NCBI GenBank assembly: GCA_949285075.1
Contig: CASDXF010000005.1
Coordinates: 1 to 64,000 of the forward strand
From: an uncultured Bacteroides sp.
GTDB taxonomy: Bacteria; Bacteroidota; Bacteroidia; Bacteroidales; Bacteroidaceae
DNA: 64,000 bases
Reading direction: 5' to 3'
Position numbers and translations under genes: made by a program. Shown one piece after another: positions 45,438 to 54,760 of the stretch. Every line of letters starts with the position of its first letter. The first letter of the stretch is position 1. The notes beneath the pieces are model-generated. The model made no database searches and was not told where the DNA came from. It was given only the letters and a program-made list of their open reading frames with translations.

Positions 45438-47231
45438 ATGAATATTGAAGCAAAACTCGTACAGTCCGTCATCAACGGACTGAAGGCGCTCTACGGGCAG
45501 GAAGTACCCGAAGAGGCGGCGCAACTGCAAAAGACGAAGAAGGAATTTGAAGGGCACCTGACGCTCGTCGTCTTCCCCTTCCTCAAGATTTCCAAGAAGG
45601 GGCCGGAGCAAACGGCTAAGGAAATAGGCGAATACCTGCTGGCCAACGAGCCGGCGGTGGCCTCGTACAACGTCATCAAGGGGTTCCTCAACCTCACCGT
45701 GGCCTCCGACGCTTGGATTGACCTGCTAAACAAGATTCACGCCCAACCGAAGTACGGCTTGCGCGAGGCCGGAGCGGACGCTCCGCTGGTCATGATAGAG
45801 TACTCGTCGCCCAACACGAACAAGCCGCTCCACCTCGGACACGTGCGGAACAACCTGCTGGGCAACGCGTTGGCCAACATCATAGCCGCCTGCGGCAACC
45901 GGGTCGTGAAGACCAACATCGTGAACGACCGGGGCATACACATCTGCAAATCGATGCTCGCGTGGAAGAAGTACGGCGGAGGAGAGACTCCGGAAAACTC
46001 GGGCAAGAAGGGCGACCACTTGGTGGGCGACTACTACGTGGCCTTCGACAAGCACTACAAGGCCGAGGTAGCCGAGCTGATGGAGAAGGGCATGACGAAG
46101 GAGGAAGCCGAAGCCGCCTCGCCCCTGATGAGAGAGGCGCGCGAGATGCTCGTCAAGTGGGAGGCGGGCGACCCCGAGACCCGCGCCCTTTGGAAGATGA
46201 TGAACGACTGGGTGTACGCCGGATTCGACCAGACCTACCGCATGATGGGAGTCTCGTTCGACAAGATATACTACGAGTCGGAAACCTACCTCGCCGGAAA
46301 GGAAAAGGTGCTCGAAGGGCTTGACAAGGGCATCTTCTACCGCCGTGACGACGGCTCCGTATGGGCCGACCTCACTCCGGAAGGGCTCGACCAGAAACTC
46401 CTGCTGCGCGCCGACGGAACCTCCGTCTACATGACGCAGGACATCGGGACCGCCCAACGCCGGTTCGCCGACTACCCCATCGACAAGATGGTATACGTCG
46501 TGGGCAACGAGCAGAACTACCACTTCCAAGTGCTGTCCATCCTCCTCGACAAGCTCGGGTTCGAGTGGGGAAAGAGCCTCGTCCACTTCTCCTACGGCAT
46601 GGTAGAGCTGCCCGAAGGGAAGATGAAGTCGCGCGAGGGAACCGTGGTCGACGCTGACGACCTGATGGAGGAGATGATAGCCACCGCTAAGGAGACCTCG
46701 CAGGAACTGGGCAAGCTCGACGGCCTGACCCAAGCGGAGGCCGACGACATCGCCCGCATCGTGGGGCTCGGGGCGCTGAAATACTTCATCCTCAAGGTGG
46801 ACGCGCGCAAGAACATGACCTTCAACCCGAAGGAGTCGATAGACTTCAACGGAAACACCGGACCGTTCATCCAGTACACCTACGCCCGCATCCAGTCCGT
46901 GCTGCGCAAGGCCGCGGAAGCGGGCATCGCCATACCCGACGAGATTCCCGCCGGACTCTCGCTGAGCGAGAAAGAGGAGGGCCTGATTCAGATGATAGCC
47001 GACTTCGCCGCCATCGTGCGTCAGGCGGGCGAGGATTACAGCCCCTCCGTCATAGCCAACTACACGTACGACCTCGTAAAGGAGTACAACCAGTTCTATC
47101 ATGACTTCAGCATCCTGCGCGAGGCCGACGAAGCCGTCAAGGTATTCCGCCTCGCCTTGTCCGCTGAGGTGGCTAAGGTGGTGCGCTTGGGCATGGGCTT
47201 GTTGGGAATCGAGGTTCCCTCACGCATGTAA
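45438..47231 (+). CDS. argS: Arginyl-tRNA synthetase
   Basis: A cytoplasmic class I aminoacyl-tRNA synthetase of 597 residues that charges tRNA-Arg. It has the N-terminal Add-1 domain (about 1-105) and the HIGH-equivalent His132-Leu-Gly-His135 in 'NTNKPLHLGHVRNN'. The KMSKS-equivalent is Lys395-Met-Lys-Ser398 ('GKMKSREGTVV'). The C-terminal anticodon-binding DALR domain (about 475-597) has the usual terminal 'GIEVPSRM'. Start chosen by the promoter at 45407. Confidence 0.97.
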   Translation: MNIEAKLVQSVINGLKALYGQEVPEEAAQLQKTKKEFEGHLTLVVFPFLKISKKGPEQTAKEIGEYLLANEPAVASYNVIKGFLNLTVASDAWIDLLNKIHAQPKYGLREAGADAPLVMIEYSSPNTNKPLHLGHVRNNLLGNALANIIAACGNRVVKTNIVNDRGIHICKSMLAWKKYGGGETPENSGKKGDHLVGDYYVAFDKHYKAEVAELMEKGMTKEEAEAASPLMREAREMLVKWEAGDPETRALWKMMNDWVYAGFDQTYRMMGVSFDKIYYESETYLAGKEKVLEGLDKGIFYRRDDGSVWADLTPEGLDQKLLLRADGTSVYMTQDIGTAQRRFADYPIDKMVYVVGNEQNYHFQVLSILLDKLGFEWGKSLVHFSYGMVELPEGKMKSREGTVVDADDLMEEMIATAKETSQELGKLDGLTQAEADDIARIVGLGALKYFILKVDARKNMTFNPKESIDFNGNTGPFIQYTYARIQSVLRKAAEAGIAIPDEIPAGLSLSEKEEGLIQMIADFAAIVRQAGEDYSPSVIANYTYDLVKEYNQFYHDFSILREADEAVKVFRLALSAEVAKVVRLGMGLLGIEVPSRM

Positions 47232-47257
47232 GCCTCCTTTTTTCCGGAAAAGGAAAC

Positions 47258-47296
47258 GGGGGAGATGGAGCGGCGACACACCGCTTCATCTCCCCC
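47258..47296. terminator. Hairpin between the convergent argS and YfhO-family genes
   Basis: The arms GGGGGAGATGGAGCGG (47258-47273) and CCGCTTCATCTCCCCC (47281-47296) pair with one mismatch. No strong U-tract follows on either strand. The symmetric position 26 bases after argS and 45 bases from the end of the minus-strand gene suggests a two-way terminator. Confidence 0.7.
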
Positions 47297-47340
47297 CCTT
47301 GCTTTCCGGCCGCCGGCTACGGCCGTCTCCGCCCGTCCGC

Positions 47341-49863
47341 TTACAAGGCTTCAGGCTTCGCGTCCGCCGCCGTCCGCTTTCCCTTCCTTACGGCCCGCAC
47401 CACGCACAAGCAGGCTCCTATCAGCAGCAGCGCCAACGCGCCGTAGGCTATGCCCTCCGTGACGTGCAGGCTCTGCGGGTCGAACCACATCTCGATGGTA
47501 TGCTCTCCGGCGGGCACGCTCATGGCACGCAGGATGTAGTCGGCCCGGGCAATCTCCACGGACTTTCCGTCGATGGTGGCCTGCCACCCCGGATAGTACA
47601 CCTCCGAGAACACGGCCACCGCGTCCTTAGCGGAGGAGGTCTTATAGACCAGACGGTTCGGCTCGTAGCTCTCCAACCGGATGACCGAGGCCGAATCCTT
47701 ATGGCTCGCCTCCACCCCGTTCAGCTGCTCCCTGAACCGCTTGTCCACTATCGCCGTCTCGGTGGGCGACGCGTCATACAGCGCGTCAATCTCCTCGTTG
47801 GCGTTGTCCACGTAGCGCACCTCGCTTACGAACCAAGCGTTTCCGTAGGCGTAAGGATTCAGCACGGGCACGGTCTCTCCCCTCTGCCCCGCAGGAAGAA
47901 TGAAGTATCTCGTGTTCAGCATATTCAGCGTCCGGAACTTAGAAGCGTCCACGCTGTCCATCGCTCCTCCCTTCGCCTTCAGCTCCTGATAGAAGGCGTC
48001 CATCTCCGGCGCGATGTGCCGGTCTATCATCTCCTGATAGCGGCGCAGCTTGGCGGCGTGATACCCGCCCACGCTCTTGTGCCAGTATGAGGTGTTGTTC
48101 TCGTTGAACGTGTTCGTCGCGAAGTTGAGCACCCTATAATCCAGCGTCTTGTCTTGCAGAATCGTCTCGTCCGTCTTGGTCTTGAGGAAGGTATCCGTCC
48201 GCTGCGACTTGGGCACAAACTGCTCGTCGTTCAGGTAACGCTTGTTCACGCCCCACATATCCACCAGACAGAGGACGGCTATGCCCGCCACGGTGAGCGA
48301 CGCGCGCAGCTTTCCACGCAAGTAAAGGAACAGCAGCAGGCATCCTATGGCAACGATAAAGAAGCTACGCCAAGCGTCCGCCGTGACGAGCGTCTTACGC
48401 ACTTCCTCCAGATTGCTCAGGAGAGGAGTCAGCTGCTCCGCCGGAATCGCTCCTTGCAGGGCGGCCATCTCCTGCGCCGGCACGTAGTCGGTAAACATTC
48501 CCGGAGCCACAGCCATGAGCAGCGACACGCCCGCCGTCAGCGCCAAGCTGATGACGAGTCCCCGTCTGTTCTCTTTCCGTGTCAGCAGGCCGGGCGTGGT
48601 CAGCACCTCTTTCAGGGCGAAAATGGCCAACAGCGGAATCGTGAACTCCGCAATGACCAGAATGGACGATACGGCCCGGAACTTATTGTACATCGGTATA
48701 TAGTCGATAAAGAAATCAGTCAGCCCCATGAAGTTCTTTCCCCACGAAAGCAGGACGGAGAATATGGTGGCTCCCAACAACGCCCACTTCAGCGGCCCTT
48801 TCACGACGAAGCAGCCCAACACGAACAGGAACATCACGAAGGCTCCCACGTACACCGGGCCCGAAGTCATGGGCTGGTCGCCGAAATACTGCGTCAATTG
48901 GCTGTAAATGCCCCGGTACATCGGGTCGGCCTTCTCCATCGCCTTCTCGTTCATAGCGAGAGGAACCGATGCCCCACCCTTCACGTTGGGCACCAACAAG
49001 GTCAGCGTCTCGCCGATGCCGTAGCTCCATTGGGTGATGTAGTCCCGGTTCAGTCCTCCGCTCGTCTGAGCGGCCGCGGCTCCTTCCTGCTTCAGCTCGC
49101 TCTTGCCGCGCATCGTCTCCTTGCTGTACTCGTAGGTATGGTAAAGATTGGAAAGGTTGGTGCATACGCCTATCACCGCCGCCAGTACCAATACGCCGCT
49201 CGCCTTGAGGAAGTGCGGAAGCTCTTTCTTCTTATAAGCCTCCTCGAAGTAGGCTCCCACGATGAACAGTATGACGAACAGGAAGTAATAGCTCATCTGT
49301 ATGTGGTTGGACTGTATCTGCAACGCGATGAACAAGGCGGTGACGATACCTCCCAACAGATATTTCCGGAGATAGGCCAACACGATACCCGCTATGGTAG
49401 GCGGAATGTAGGCGAGCGTCACGAACTTCCAGATGTGTCCCGCCGATATCAAGATGAAGAAGTAGGACGAGAAGGCCCAGACGATTCCGCCTAAAGCCGA
49501 CAGCCATGCGGGAATGCCAAACGCCCTCAGCAGGATGTAGAACCCTATCATCATGATAAAGAGAAGCACGACGTAGGAAGGCAGATACAACTGATAAATC
49601 CGTTCTACCCACTGCAACGGCTTGGTAGAGTCGTAACTCGGCGCCAACTGGTAGGTAGGCATACCGCCGAAGAGCGCGTTCGTCCACCGGGTACGCTCTC
49701 CCGTTTTCTCCAGATATTCCGTAGCCTCTTGTCCGGCCCCTACCCCGGCCACGGAGTCATGCTGAAAGAGGATACGCCCTTCGATGTCCGCGGGAAAGAA
49801 ATAGACGAAAGACAAAACGATGAACGCCAGTATGGCGATTAAGTCAGGAAGGAAACGCTTCAT
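47341..49863 (-). CDS. YfhO-family polytopic membrane protein
   Basis: A 840-residue inner-membrane protein with about a dozen helices and a large extracytoplasmic C-terminal part (about 560-790). 'HDSVAGVGAGQEATEYLEKTGERTRWTNALFGGMPTYQ' (read as several short segments) holds the Asp and TRW motifs typical of the GT-C-fold YfhO group. Members are thought to be glycosyltransferases acting on the outer face of the membrane; the acceptor here is unknown. Monocistronic and convergent with argS. Confidence 0.85.
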   Translation of the reverse strand: MKRFLPDLIAILAFIVLSFVYFFPADIEGRILFQHDSVAGVGAGQEATEYLEKTGERTRWTNALFGGMPTYQLAPSYDSTKPLQWVERIYQLYLPSYVVLLFIMMIGFYILLRAFGIPAWLSALGGIVWAFSSYFFILISAGHIWKFVTLAYIPPTIAGIVLAYLRKYLLGGIVTALFIALQIQSNHIQMSYYFLFVILFIVGAYFEEAYKKKELPHFLKASGVLVLAAVIGVCTNLSNLYHTYEYSKETMRGKSELKQEGAAAAQTSGGLNRDYITQWSYGIGETLTLLVPNVKGGASVPLAMNEKAMEKADPMYRGIYSQLTQYFGDQPMTSGPVYVGAFVMFLFVLGCFVVKGPLKWALLGATIFSVLLSWGKNFMGLTDFFIDYIPMYNKFRAVSSILVIAEFTIPLLAIFALKEVLTTPGLLTRKENRRGLVISLALTAGVSLLMAVAPGMFTDYVPAQEMAALQGAIPAEQLTPLLSNLEEVRKTLVTADAWRSFFIVAIGCLLLFLYLRGKLRASLTVAGIAVLCLVDMWGVNKRYLNDEQFVPKSQRTDTFLKTKTDETILQDKTLDYRVLNFATNTFNENNTSYWHKSVGGYHAAKLRRYQEMIDRHIAPEMDAFYQELKAKGGAMDSVDASKFRTLNMLNTRYFILPAGQRGETVPVLNPYAYGNAWFVSEVRYVDNANEEIDALYDASPTETAIVDKRFREQLNGVEASHKDSASVIRLESYEPNRLVYKTSSAKDAVAVFSEVYYPGWQATIDGKSVEIARADYILRAMSVPAGEHTIEMWFDPQSLHVTEGIAYGALALLLIGACLCVVRAVRKGKRTAADAKPEAL

Positions 49864-49973
49864 AATAACGAATAATGAAGAATGATGAATCTCTTTAAAC
49901 GAAGAATGAAGAACGATGAATCAGGCTTGCCTCGCAACGCGCCATTCACCATTCTTCATTCCCTTTTGATGAA

Positions 49974-51392
49974 TTAATATCTGTAATGTTCCGCCTTGTA
50001 CGGCCCGTCTACCGATACGCCGATATATGCGGCCTGCTCAGGGGTCAGCTTCGTCAGCTTCACGCCAATCTTTTCCAGATGCAGGCGGGCGACCTCCTCG
50101 TCCAGATGCTTAGGCAGGCGATACACGTTAATGTCATACTTCTTGTTGAACAGCTCAATCTGGGCCAACGTCTGATTGGTGAAAGAGTTGCTCATCACGA
50201 AGGAGGGATGTCCCGTGGCGCATCCCAGATTGACGAGCCGTCCGTCGGCAAGCAGAATGATGCTGTGCCCGTCCGGGAAATAATAGCGGTCTACCTGCGG
50301 CTTGATGTTGACGCACTTGATGCCCGGGTAACGCTTTAGCGCATCCACCTGAATCTCGTTGTCGAAGTGGCCGATGTTGCAGACAATCGCCTGATCCTTC
50401 ATCCTCTCCATGTGGTCGATACGCACGATGTCAATGTTACCGGTGGTTGTCACGAAGATATTGCCCTCCTCGCAAGCGTCGTCCATCGTCACGACCTCGA
50501 AACCTTCCATAGCCGCCTGCAAAGCGCAAATCGGGTCAATCTCCGTCACCAACACCCGCGCGCCGTAAGAGCGCATAGAGTGGGCGCATCCTTTCCCCAC
50601 GTCACCGTATCCGCATACCACTACGACCTTGCCCGCTATCATCACGTCGGTAGCGCGCTTGATGCCGTCGGCCAACGATTCCCGGCAGCCGTACAGATTG
50701 TCGAACTTGGATTTCGTCACGGAGTCGTTCACATTGAACGCGGGGAAGAGCAGCTTGCCTTCCTCCTGCATCTGATACAGCCGGTGCACACCAGTGGTCG
50801 TCTCCTCAGACACGCCGCGCACCTCGGCGGCTACCCGGTGCCAACGGTCGCCATCCGCCGCCAACACTTTCTTCAGAATGGCGTTCAGCTCTATCTCGTC
50901 CTCGGCGTGAGCCTCCTTATCCAACAGGGCGGCGTCGCTCTCGGCGGCGTATCCCGCGTGAATCATCAGCGTAGCGTCTCCCCCGTCGTCCACAATCACG
51001 TTCGGGCCTTTTCCTTCGGGGAAGTTCAACGCTTGCAGCGTACACCACCAATACTCGGCGAGCGTCTCGCCTTTCCAAGCGAACACGGGCACACCCGAGG
51101 CCGCTATCGCGGCGGCGGCATGATCTTGCGTAGAATATATGTTGCAGGAGCACCAACGCACTTCCGCTCCCAAAGCGACCAGCGTCTCAATCAGCACGGC
51201 CGTCTGAATGGTCATGTGCAGCGACCCCATGATGCGGGCGCCTTTCAGCGGCTTAGATTCTCCGTACTTTTCGCGAAGGGCCATCAGCCCGGGCATTTCC
51301 TTTTCTGCCAAATCGATTTCCTTGCGTCCGAAATCCGCAAGCGTAATGTCCGCCACCTTATAGGGCAACGTAGAGAATAATTCTGTACACAT
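49974..51392 (-). CDS. ahcY: Adenosylhomocysteinase
   Basis: A cytoplasmic 472-residue enzyme that splits S-adenosylhomocysteine into homocysteine and adenosine, keeping methylation reactions running. '[25 protein letters not shown]' (two segments), '[21 protein letters not shown]' (substrate and Lys/Asp catalytic region), the NAD site '[17 protein letters not shown]' (about 270-290) and the C-terminal '[10 protein letters not shown]' are all present. It follows the S41 protease gene by 49 bases. The next gene but one is a PfkB-family kinase that may phosphorylate the adenosine produced. Confidence 0.97.
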   Translation of the reverse strand: MCTELFSTLPYKVADITLADFGRKEIDLAEKEMPGLMALREKYGESKPLKGARIMGSLHMTIQTAVLIETLVALGAEVRWCSCNIYSTQDHAAAAIAASGVPVFAWKGETLAEYWWCTLQALNFPEGKGPNVIVDDGGDATLMIHAGYAAESDAALLDKEAHAEDEIELNAILKKVLAADGDRWHRVAAEVRGVSEETTTGVHRLYQMQEEGKLLFPAFNVNDSVTKSKFDNLYGCRESLADGIKRATDVMIAGKVVVVCGYGDVGKGCAHSMRSYGARVLVTEIDPICALQAAMEGFEVVTMDDACEEGNIFVTTTGNIDIVRIDHMERMKDQAIVCNIGHFDNEIQVDALKRYPGIKCVNIKPQVDRYYFPDGHSIILLADGRLVNLGCATGHPSFVMSNSFTNQTLAQIELFNKKYDINVYRLPKHLDEEVARLHLEKIGVKLTKLTPEQAAYIGVSVDGPYKAEHYRY

Positions 51393-51441
51393 ATATAAAT
51401 ATTTAGGTTTGTGAGTTTTTGAGCCTCCCGTCGGCTCGTCA

Positions 51442-53121
51442 TCATTTATCCGGGCTTAAGATTCGCCTATACTTGGCCGTATCGTTCAGAATGGCTAACG
51501 CCGCCTTCAGCTCGTTGTCATCCTTCAATTGCTGAATAATGCTTCCCTTCTGATAATAGAAACGCTTGACTATCTCGTCGGCTATCATCCGCTTGATGTC
51601 CGTCGAGAAATAGTCCAAGTCACGGTCCAAGTTATGATTCAGTTTCTTTTCCAACGCGGCGAACTCCTCGGCGGCGTCTTCCATATAGCCTTCAAACTCC
51701 GCCGCCTCCTTCAGCGTCTTCAGGATGCTCTCGCTCTGCTGGTCATACTTGAAGTCGGCCTTCTTCACCATCTCCTTAAACTCGGCGTAATCGGCGTCGG
51801 TCACCTCGAACTCCTCCGCGGAGGCTATCTGAGGATGTTTCAGGCAATACTGGGTCGCGTAATTGAATATCAGGTTGTCCCGTACCAGATAGAACAAGAT
51901 GTTCGGCAGCTTTTCCTGCTTCACCACCGTATCCGGCATGATGCCTCCCCCGTCTCTTACCTCACGGCCCGCCGCCGTGTGGAACACCTTAGTCAGGCTG
52001 TCCGGTATCGTGCCTACGCTGCCGTCCTCGTTACGGTTCTTATAGTCAATGGCCTGCACGCATCGTCCGCTCGGGATGTAATATTTGGAAGTGGTTATCT
52101 TCATCGTTCCCCCGTAGGGCAATGAGCGAGGTACCTGCACCAGTCCTTTCCCGAATGTACGGCTGCCGACAATCACGGCCCGGTCCAAGTCTTGCAGCGA
52201 ACCGGAGAGAATCTCCGAGGCCGAAGCCGTCCCGCTGTTCACCAGCACGGCGATGGGAATGTCCAAGTCCAAAGGCTCGCGCAGCGTCTTGTACGTATTG
52301 CTTGCCTGAGCGGTCTTGCCTTTCGTCGTCACGATGACCTTACCGCGCGGCAGGAAGTAGTTGGCTATCTCCACGGCCTCGTCGAGCAAACCTCCGCCGT
52401 TGTTTCTCAAGTCGATGACCAACGACTGGGCCCCCCGCTTCTTCAGGTCTTGAAAGGCTTTCTTAAAATCCTTCGACGGCGTGCCTGAGAACGTGCTCAG
52501 GTTGATGTAGCCCACGTTGCCGTCCATCAGCGTGAAATAGGGAACGGGGGGAGTCAGGATAGACTCGCGGACAATCTCGAACTCCATCGGCGTACGCCCG
52601 CCCTTTACGTTGGGGCGCTCTACCTTCAGCTTGAAACTGGTTCCCGCCTGACCGCGCAGCAGTTGACTGACCTCGGCGTTCGACTTGCCCGCGAGGTCTT
52701 TTCCGTCTATCTCCATCAGCACGTCACCCGCCTTTAGTCCGGCCTTCGCCGCGGGAGTCCCCTCCAACGGCTCGGCGATGAGCGAGCGCTTCAGCTTCGT
52801 GTCGTAGGTGATGATAGAGCCTATTCCGCCGAAACTGCCCTTTACCATCTGCTCCAACTCGTCTTGGTCGTCTTCCGGATAATATACAGTATAAGGGTCA
52901 AGCGAGTAAAGCATGGCGTCTATTCCCTCTCGAATCGTCTTGTTCGGGTCAAGCGTGTCTACATAAAACATATCCAACTCTTTCACTATCGCGTTGAAAA
53001 TGTCCATGTTCTTAGCCAATTGGAAATTCCGGTCGTTTCCGCTCTTAAAGCCAAAGAAGGCCGCGGCCACCATTACCGCCACCACGCCGGCGACTATCCG
53101 CTTATTTCGTTTTTTCATCAT
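51442..53121 (-). CDS. S41 family C-terminal processing peptidase
   Basis: A 559-residue periplasmic protease anchored by one N-terminal helix (about 9-26). The PDZ domain (about 90-170) has '[21 protein letters not shown]' in its usual place. The catalytic core has '[13 protein letters not shown]' (Ser within 300-302) and Lys325 in 'TFGKGLVQV', the Ser-Lys dyad of CtpA-type enzymes. A helical C-terminal extension (about 430-559) is common in Bacteroidetes members. It probably trims or degrades exported proteins. Confidence 0.93.
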   Translation of the reverse strand: MMKKRNKRIVAGVVAVMVAAAFFGFKSGNDRNFQLAKNMDIFNAIVKELDMFYVDTLDPNKTIREGIDAMLYSLDPYTVYYPEDDQDELEQMVKGSFGGIGSIITYDTKLKRSLIAEPLEGTPAAKAGLKAGDVLMEIDGKDLAGKSNAEVSQLLRGQAGTSFKLKVERPNVKGGRTPMEFEIVRESILTPPVPYFTLMDGNVGYINLSTFSGTPSKDFKKAFQDLKKRGAQSLVIDLRNNGGGLLDEAVEIANYFLPRGKVIVTTKGKTAQASNTYKTLREPLDLDIPIAVLVNSGTASASEILSGSLQDLDRAVIVGSRTFGKGLVQVPRSLPYGGTMKITTSKYYIPSGRCVQAIDYKNRNEDGSVGTIPDSLTKVFHTAAGREVRDGGGIMPDTVVKQEKLPNILFYLVRDNLIFNYATQYCLKHPQIASAEEFEVTDADYAEFKEMVKKADFKYDQQSESILKTLKEAAEFEGYMEDAAEEFAALEKKLNHNLDRDLDYFSTDIKRMIADEIVKRFYYQKGSIIQQLKDDNELKAALAILNDTAKYRRILSPDK

Positions 53122-53165
53122 GCTTATTCCATTAAAATGAGGCGTAAAAGTAACTTAATCCTTGT

Positions 53166-54158
53166 TTACTCCGCCAGAACCTTGTCTATATTTAACTTAA
53201 TTTCATTCCAACGCTCTCTCGGCATCGTCGTTCCTATCACCTGAATCACGTTACCCGAAAGGATGGAACCTATCCGCGCGCATTTCTCCAGCGAGCATCC
53301 CCGGGTCAGGCCGTACAGGAATCCCGCCGCGAAGTAGTCACCCGCTCCCGTCGTGTCCGTCACCTTCTCCACCGGCAGGGCGTCCACCTTGACTACCTCC
53401 CCGCCTCTCCGGACGTAGGCTCCCTTCGCTCCTACCTTCACCACGGCGATACGGCACTCCTTTCCAATCGCTTCCAGACACTCTTCAGGCCGCTCACCGC
53501 CCGCGAAGGCTTTCGCCTCCTCTTCATTGGCGAAGACAATGTCCACGTAGTCGCGTATCAAAGCGGAGAAAAAGTCCAAGTCTCCGGCCACGATGTTGTA
53601 GCTCGCCATGTCGAGGCATACGGTCAGCCCTGCCGCCTTCGCCAAGCTCATCGCCCGGAGAATCATCTCATGGTCCTGCACCAGATAGCCTTCTACATAT
53701 AAATATGTATATCCCTCGAAGAGTTCCGGAGTCAAGTCCTCTACTTTCAGCGCGGAGGCGGCTCCCAGATAAGTTCCGAAAGTACGCTCTCCGTCCGGCG
53801 AGATGAAGGTGGAGGCCACGCCCGAAGGCAACTCCCCAGAAACGAAAAGCCTGTCCTCTATGCCGTTTCTCCGGAGATTCTCGCGGAAGAAACGGCCGTA
53901 GTCGTCTCTTCCCACCTTCCCGACAAACCCGGTCGGCGCTCCCAGACACGCCAGTCCGAGGATGGTATTCCCCGCCGAGCCGCCGGTGGCCAGCTGCGTC
54001 TCCATCTTGGAGAACTCGGCGTTGATTTGCCGCAGCTTAGCGTCGTCTATCAGTTGCATACTTCCCCGGGGCAATCCCATTTTGACCAAAAGCGCATCAT
54101 TTTTCAAGGTGACAAGCACGTCTACCAGCGCGTTGCCCAATCCTATAATTTTATCCAT
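53166..54158 (-). CDS. PfkB-family sugar/nucleoside kinase, possibly adenosine kinase
   Basis: A cytoplasmic kinase of 330 residues. 'GLGNALVDVLV' begins the ribokinase fold. 'GGSAGNTILGLACLG' (about 59-73) is the first PfkB signature. 'DTTGAGDYFAAGFLYG' (268-283) is the second, with catalytic base Asp274. I start at the ATG at 54158; an in-frame ATG at 54236 lies upstream of the promoter element and beside the tRNA. Linkage to ahcY, which releases adenosine, favours adenosine as substrate, but a sugar cannot be excluded. Confidence 0.85.
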   Translation of the reverse strand: MDKIIGLGNALVDVLVTLKNDALLVKMGLPRGSMQLIDDAKLRQINAEFSKMETQLATGGSAGNTILGLACLGAPTGFVGKVGRDDYGRFFRENLRRNGIEDRLFVSGELPSGVASTFISPDGERTFGTYLGAASALKVEDLTPELFEGYTYLYVEGYLVQDHEMILRAMSLAKAAGLTVCLDMASYNIVAGDLDFFSALIRDYVDIVFANEEEAKAFAGGERPEECLEAIGKECRIAVVKVGAKGAYVRRGGEVVKVDALPVEKVTDTTGAGDYFAAGFLYGLTRGCSLEKCARIGSILSGNVIQVIGTTMPRERWNEIKLNIDKVLAE

Positions 54159-54175
54159 CCTCAGTATTTTTTTTG

Positions 54176-54183
54176 CAAAGATA
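54176..54183 (-). promoter_or_regulatory. Promoter -7 element for the PfkB kinase
   Basis: Reads TATCTTTG on the minus strand, 17 bases upstream of the ATG at 54158. It is back to back with the tRNA promoter element, 23 bases apart. Confidence 0.6.
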
Positions 54184-54206
54184 TTGCATATTCCAAAATA
54201 TCCTAT

Positions 54207-54214
54207 TACTTTTG
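54207..54214 (+). promoter_or_regulatory. Promoter -7 element for the tRNA-Asn pair
   Basis: Reads TACTTTTG (TAnnTTTG), 22 bases before the first tRNA. It would transcribe both tRNA genes to the terminator at 54421-54448. Confidence 0.6.
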
Positions 54215-54236
54215 CCCCCGCAATTGAGAAAAACAT

Positions 54237-54310
54237 TCTTCCTTAGCTCAGTCGGTTAGAGCATCTGACTGTTAATCAGAGGGTCCTTGGTTCAAGTCCA
54301 AGAGGAAGAG
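54237..54310 (+). tRNA. tRNA-Asn (anticodon GTT), copy 1
   Basis: A 74-base cloverleaf. The acceptor arm TCTTCCT pairs with AGGAAGA. The D arm is GCTC...GAGC. The anticodon stem TCTGA/TCAGA encloses loop CTGTTAA with anticodon GTT. The T arm CTTGG/CCAAG has loop TTCAAGT, and the discriminator is G. CCA is not encoded. It lies 31 bases before an identical copy. Confidence 0.97.
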
Positions 54311-54341
54311 CACCCAGTAGCAATAGTTCAGTAATACACAT

Positions 54342-54415
54342 TCTTCCTTAGCTCAGTCGGTTAGAGCATCTGACTGTTAATCAGAGGGTCCTTGGTTCAA
54401 GTCCAAGAGGAAGAG
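54342..54415 (+). tRNA. tRNA-Asn (anticodon GTT), copy 2
   Basis: Identical over all 74 bases to the copy at 54237. The spacer between the two is 31 bases with no promoter-like element, so they are read from one precursor. A terminator follows five bases later. Confidence 0.97.
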
Positions 54416-54420
54416 CGGAA

Positions 54421-54448
54421 AAGGGTCGGCGAGTTTTCGTCGGCCCTT
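54421..54448 (+). terminator. Intrinsic terminator of the tRNA-Asn unit
   Basis: The 12-base arms AAGGGTCGGCGA and TCGTCGGCCCTT pair fully (two G-U) around a four-base loop and are followed by TCTTTTTT. Confidence 0.9.
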
Positions 54449-54621
54449 CTTTTTTCGCTCCCCCGCCCTTTCCTCCATTCCCTTTCCATAATCCGCCCGG
54501 AAGCCATCCAAAGAGACCCTCACTCCGTCTGCCGCATCTATGCCAATCGCTCTCAACGGAAAGGCGCAAGTGCATAAAAGCAAGATATTCAACGCATTGC
54601 CATACAATCGTCAGGCAAGAG

Positions 54622-54702
54622 AGATTCCTCGCGAGCCGTAGCGCTATCCATCGCGAGCCGCCGCCCTGTTTCTCGCGAGCCGCAGGGCAGGCTGACAAGT
54701 GG
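54622..54702 (+). repeat. 22-bp tandem repeat array, site G (3 units plus end)
   Basis: The units are 54622-54643, 54644-54665 and 54666-54687, with the core CTCGCGAGCCGNAG. The end piece CAGGCTGACAAGTGG is at 54688-54702, matching sites B and D in register and length. It lies in the 345-base gap between the tRNA terminator and the SGNH pseudogene. The rest of the gap (54449-54621, 54703-54760) shows no gene. Confidence 0.88.
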
Positions 54703-54760
54703 AGAAGGCCCGAGGAGCAAGAAGATACAAGTAAACTAATCCTAATTCATCAAGCATCAA

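Noticed and set aside
45726..47102. Long open frame antisense to argS
   Set aside because: Same reason: it lies entirely within argS, has no family features and no promoter element.
48154..49494. Open frame antisense to the YfhO-family gene
   Set aside because: It is a shadow of a membrane-protein gene, Gln/His/Arg-rich, without recognisable domains.
49864..49973. AT-rich GAAGAATGA-type repeats between the YfhO-family and ahcY genes as a regulatory element
   Set aside because: Similar simple AT-rich stretches occur at 1840-1870, 12080-12110 and 45360-45385. They look like low-complexity spacer common in this group, and I saw no defined structure or motif.
51393..51441. SAM/SAH riboswitch before ahcY
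   Set aside because: The gap to the upstream gene is only 49 AT-rich bases, too short and unstructured for such a riboswitch.
54237..54415. tRNA-Asn pair as an integration site with a duplicated attachment sequence
   Set aside because: Both copies are complete and only 31 bases apart, no integrase is nearby and no partial 3' tRNA copy is seen. A simple tandem duplication explains it.
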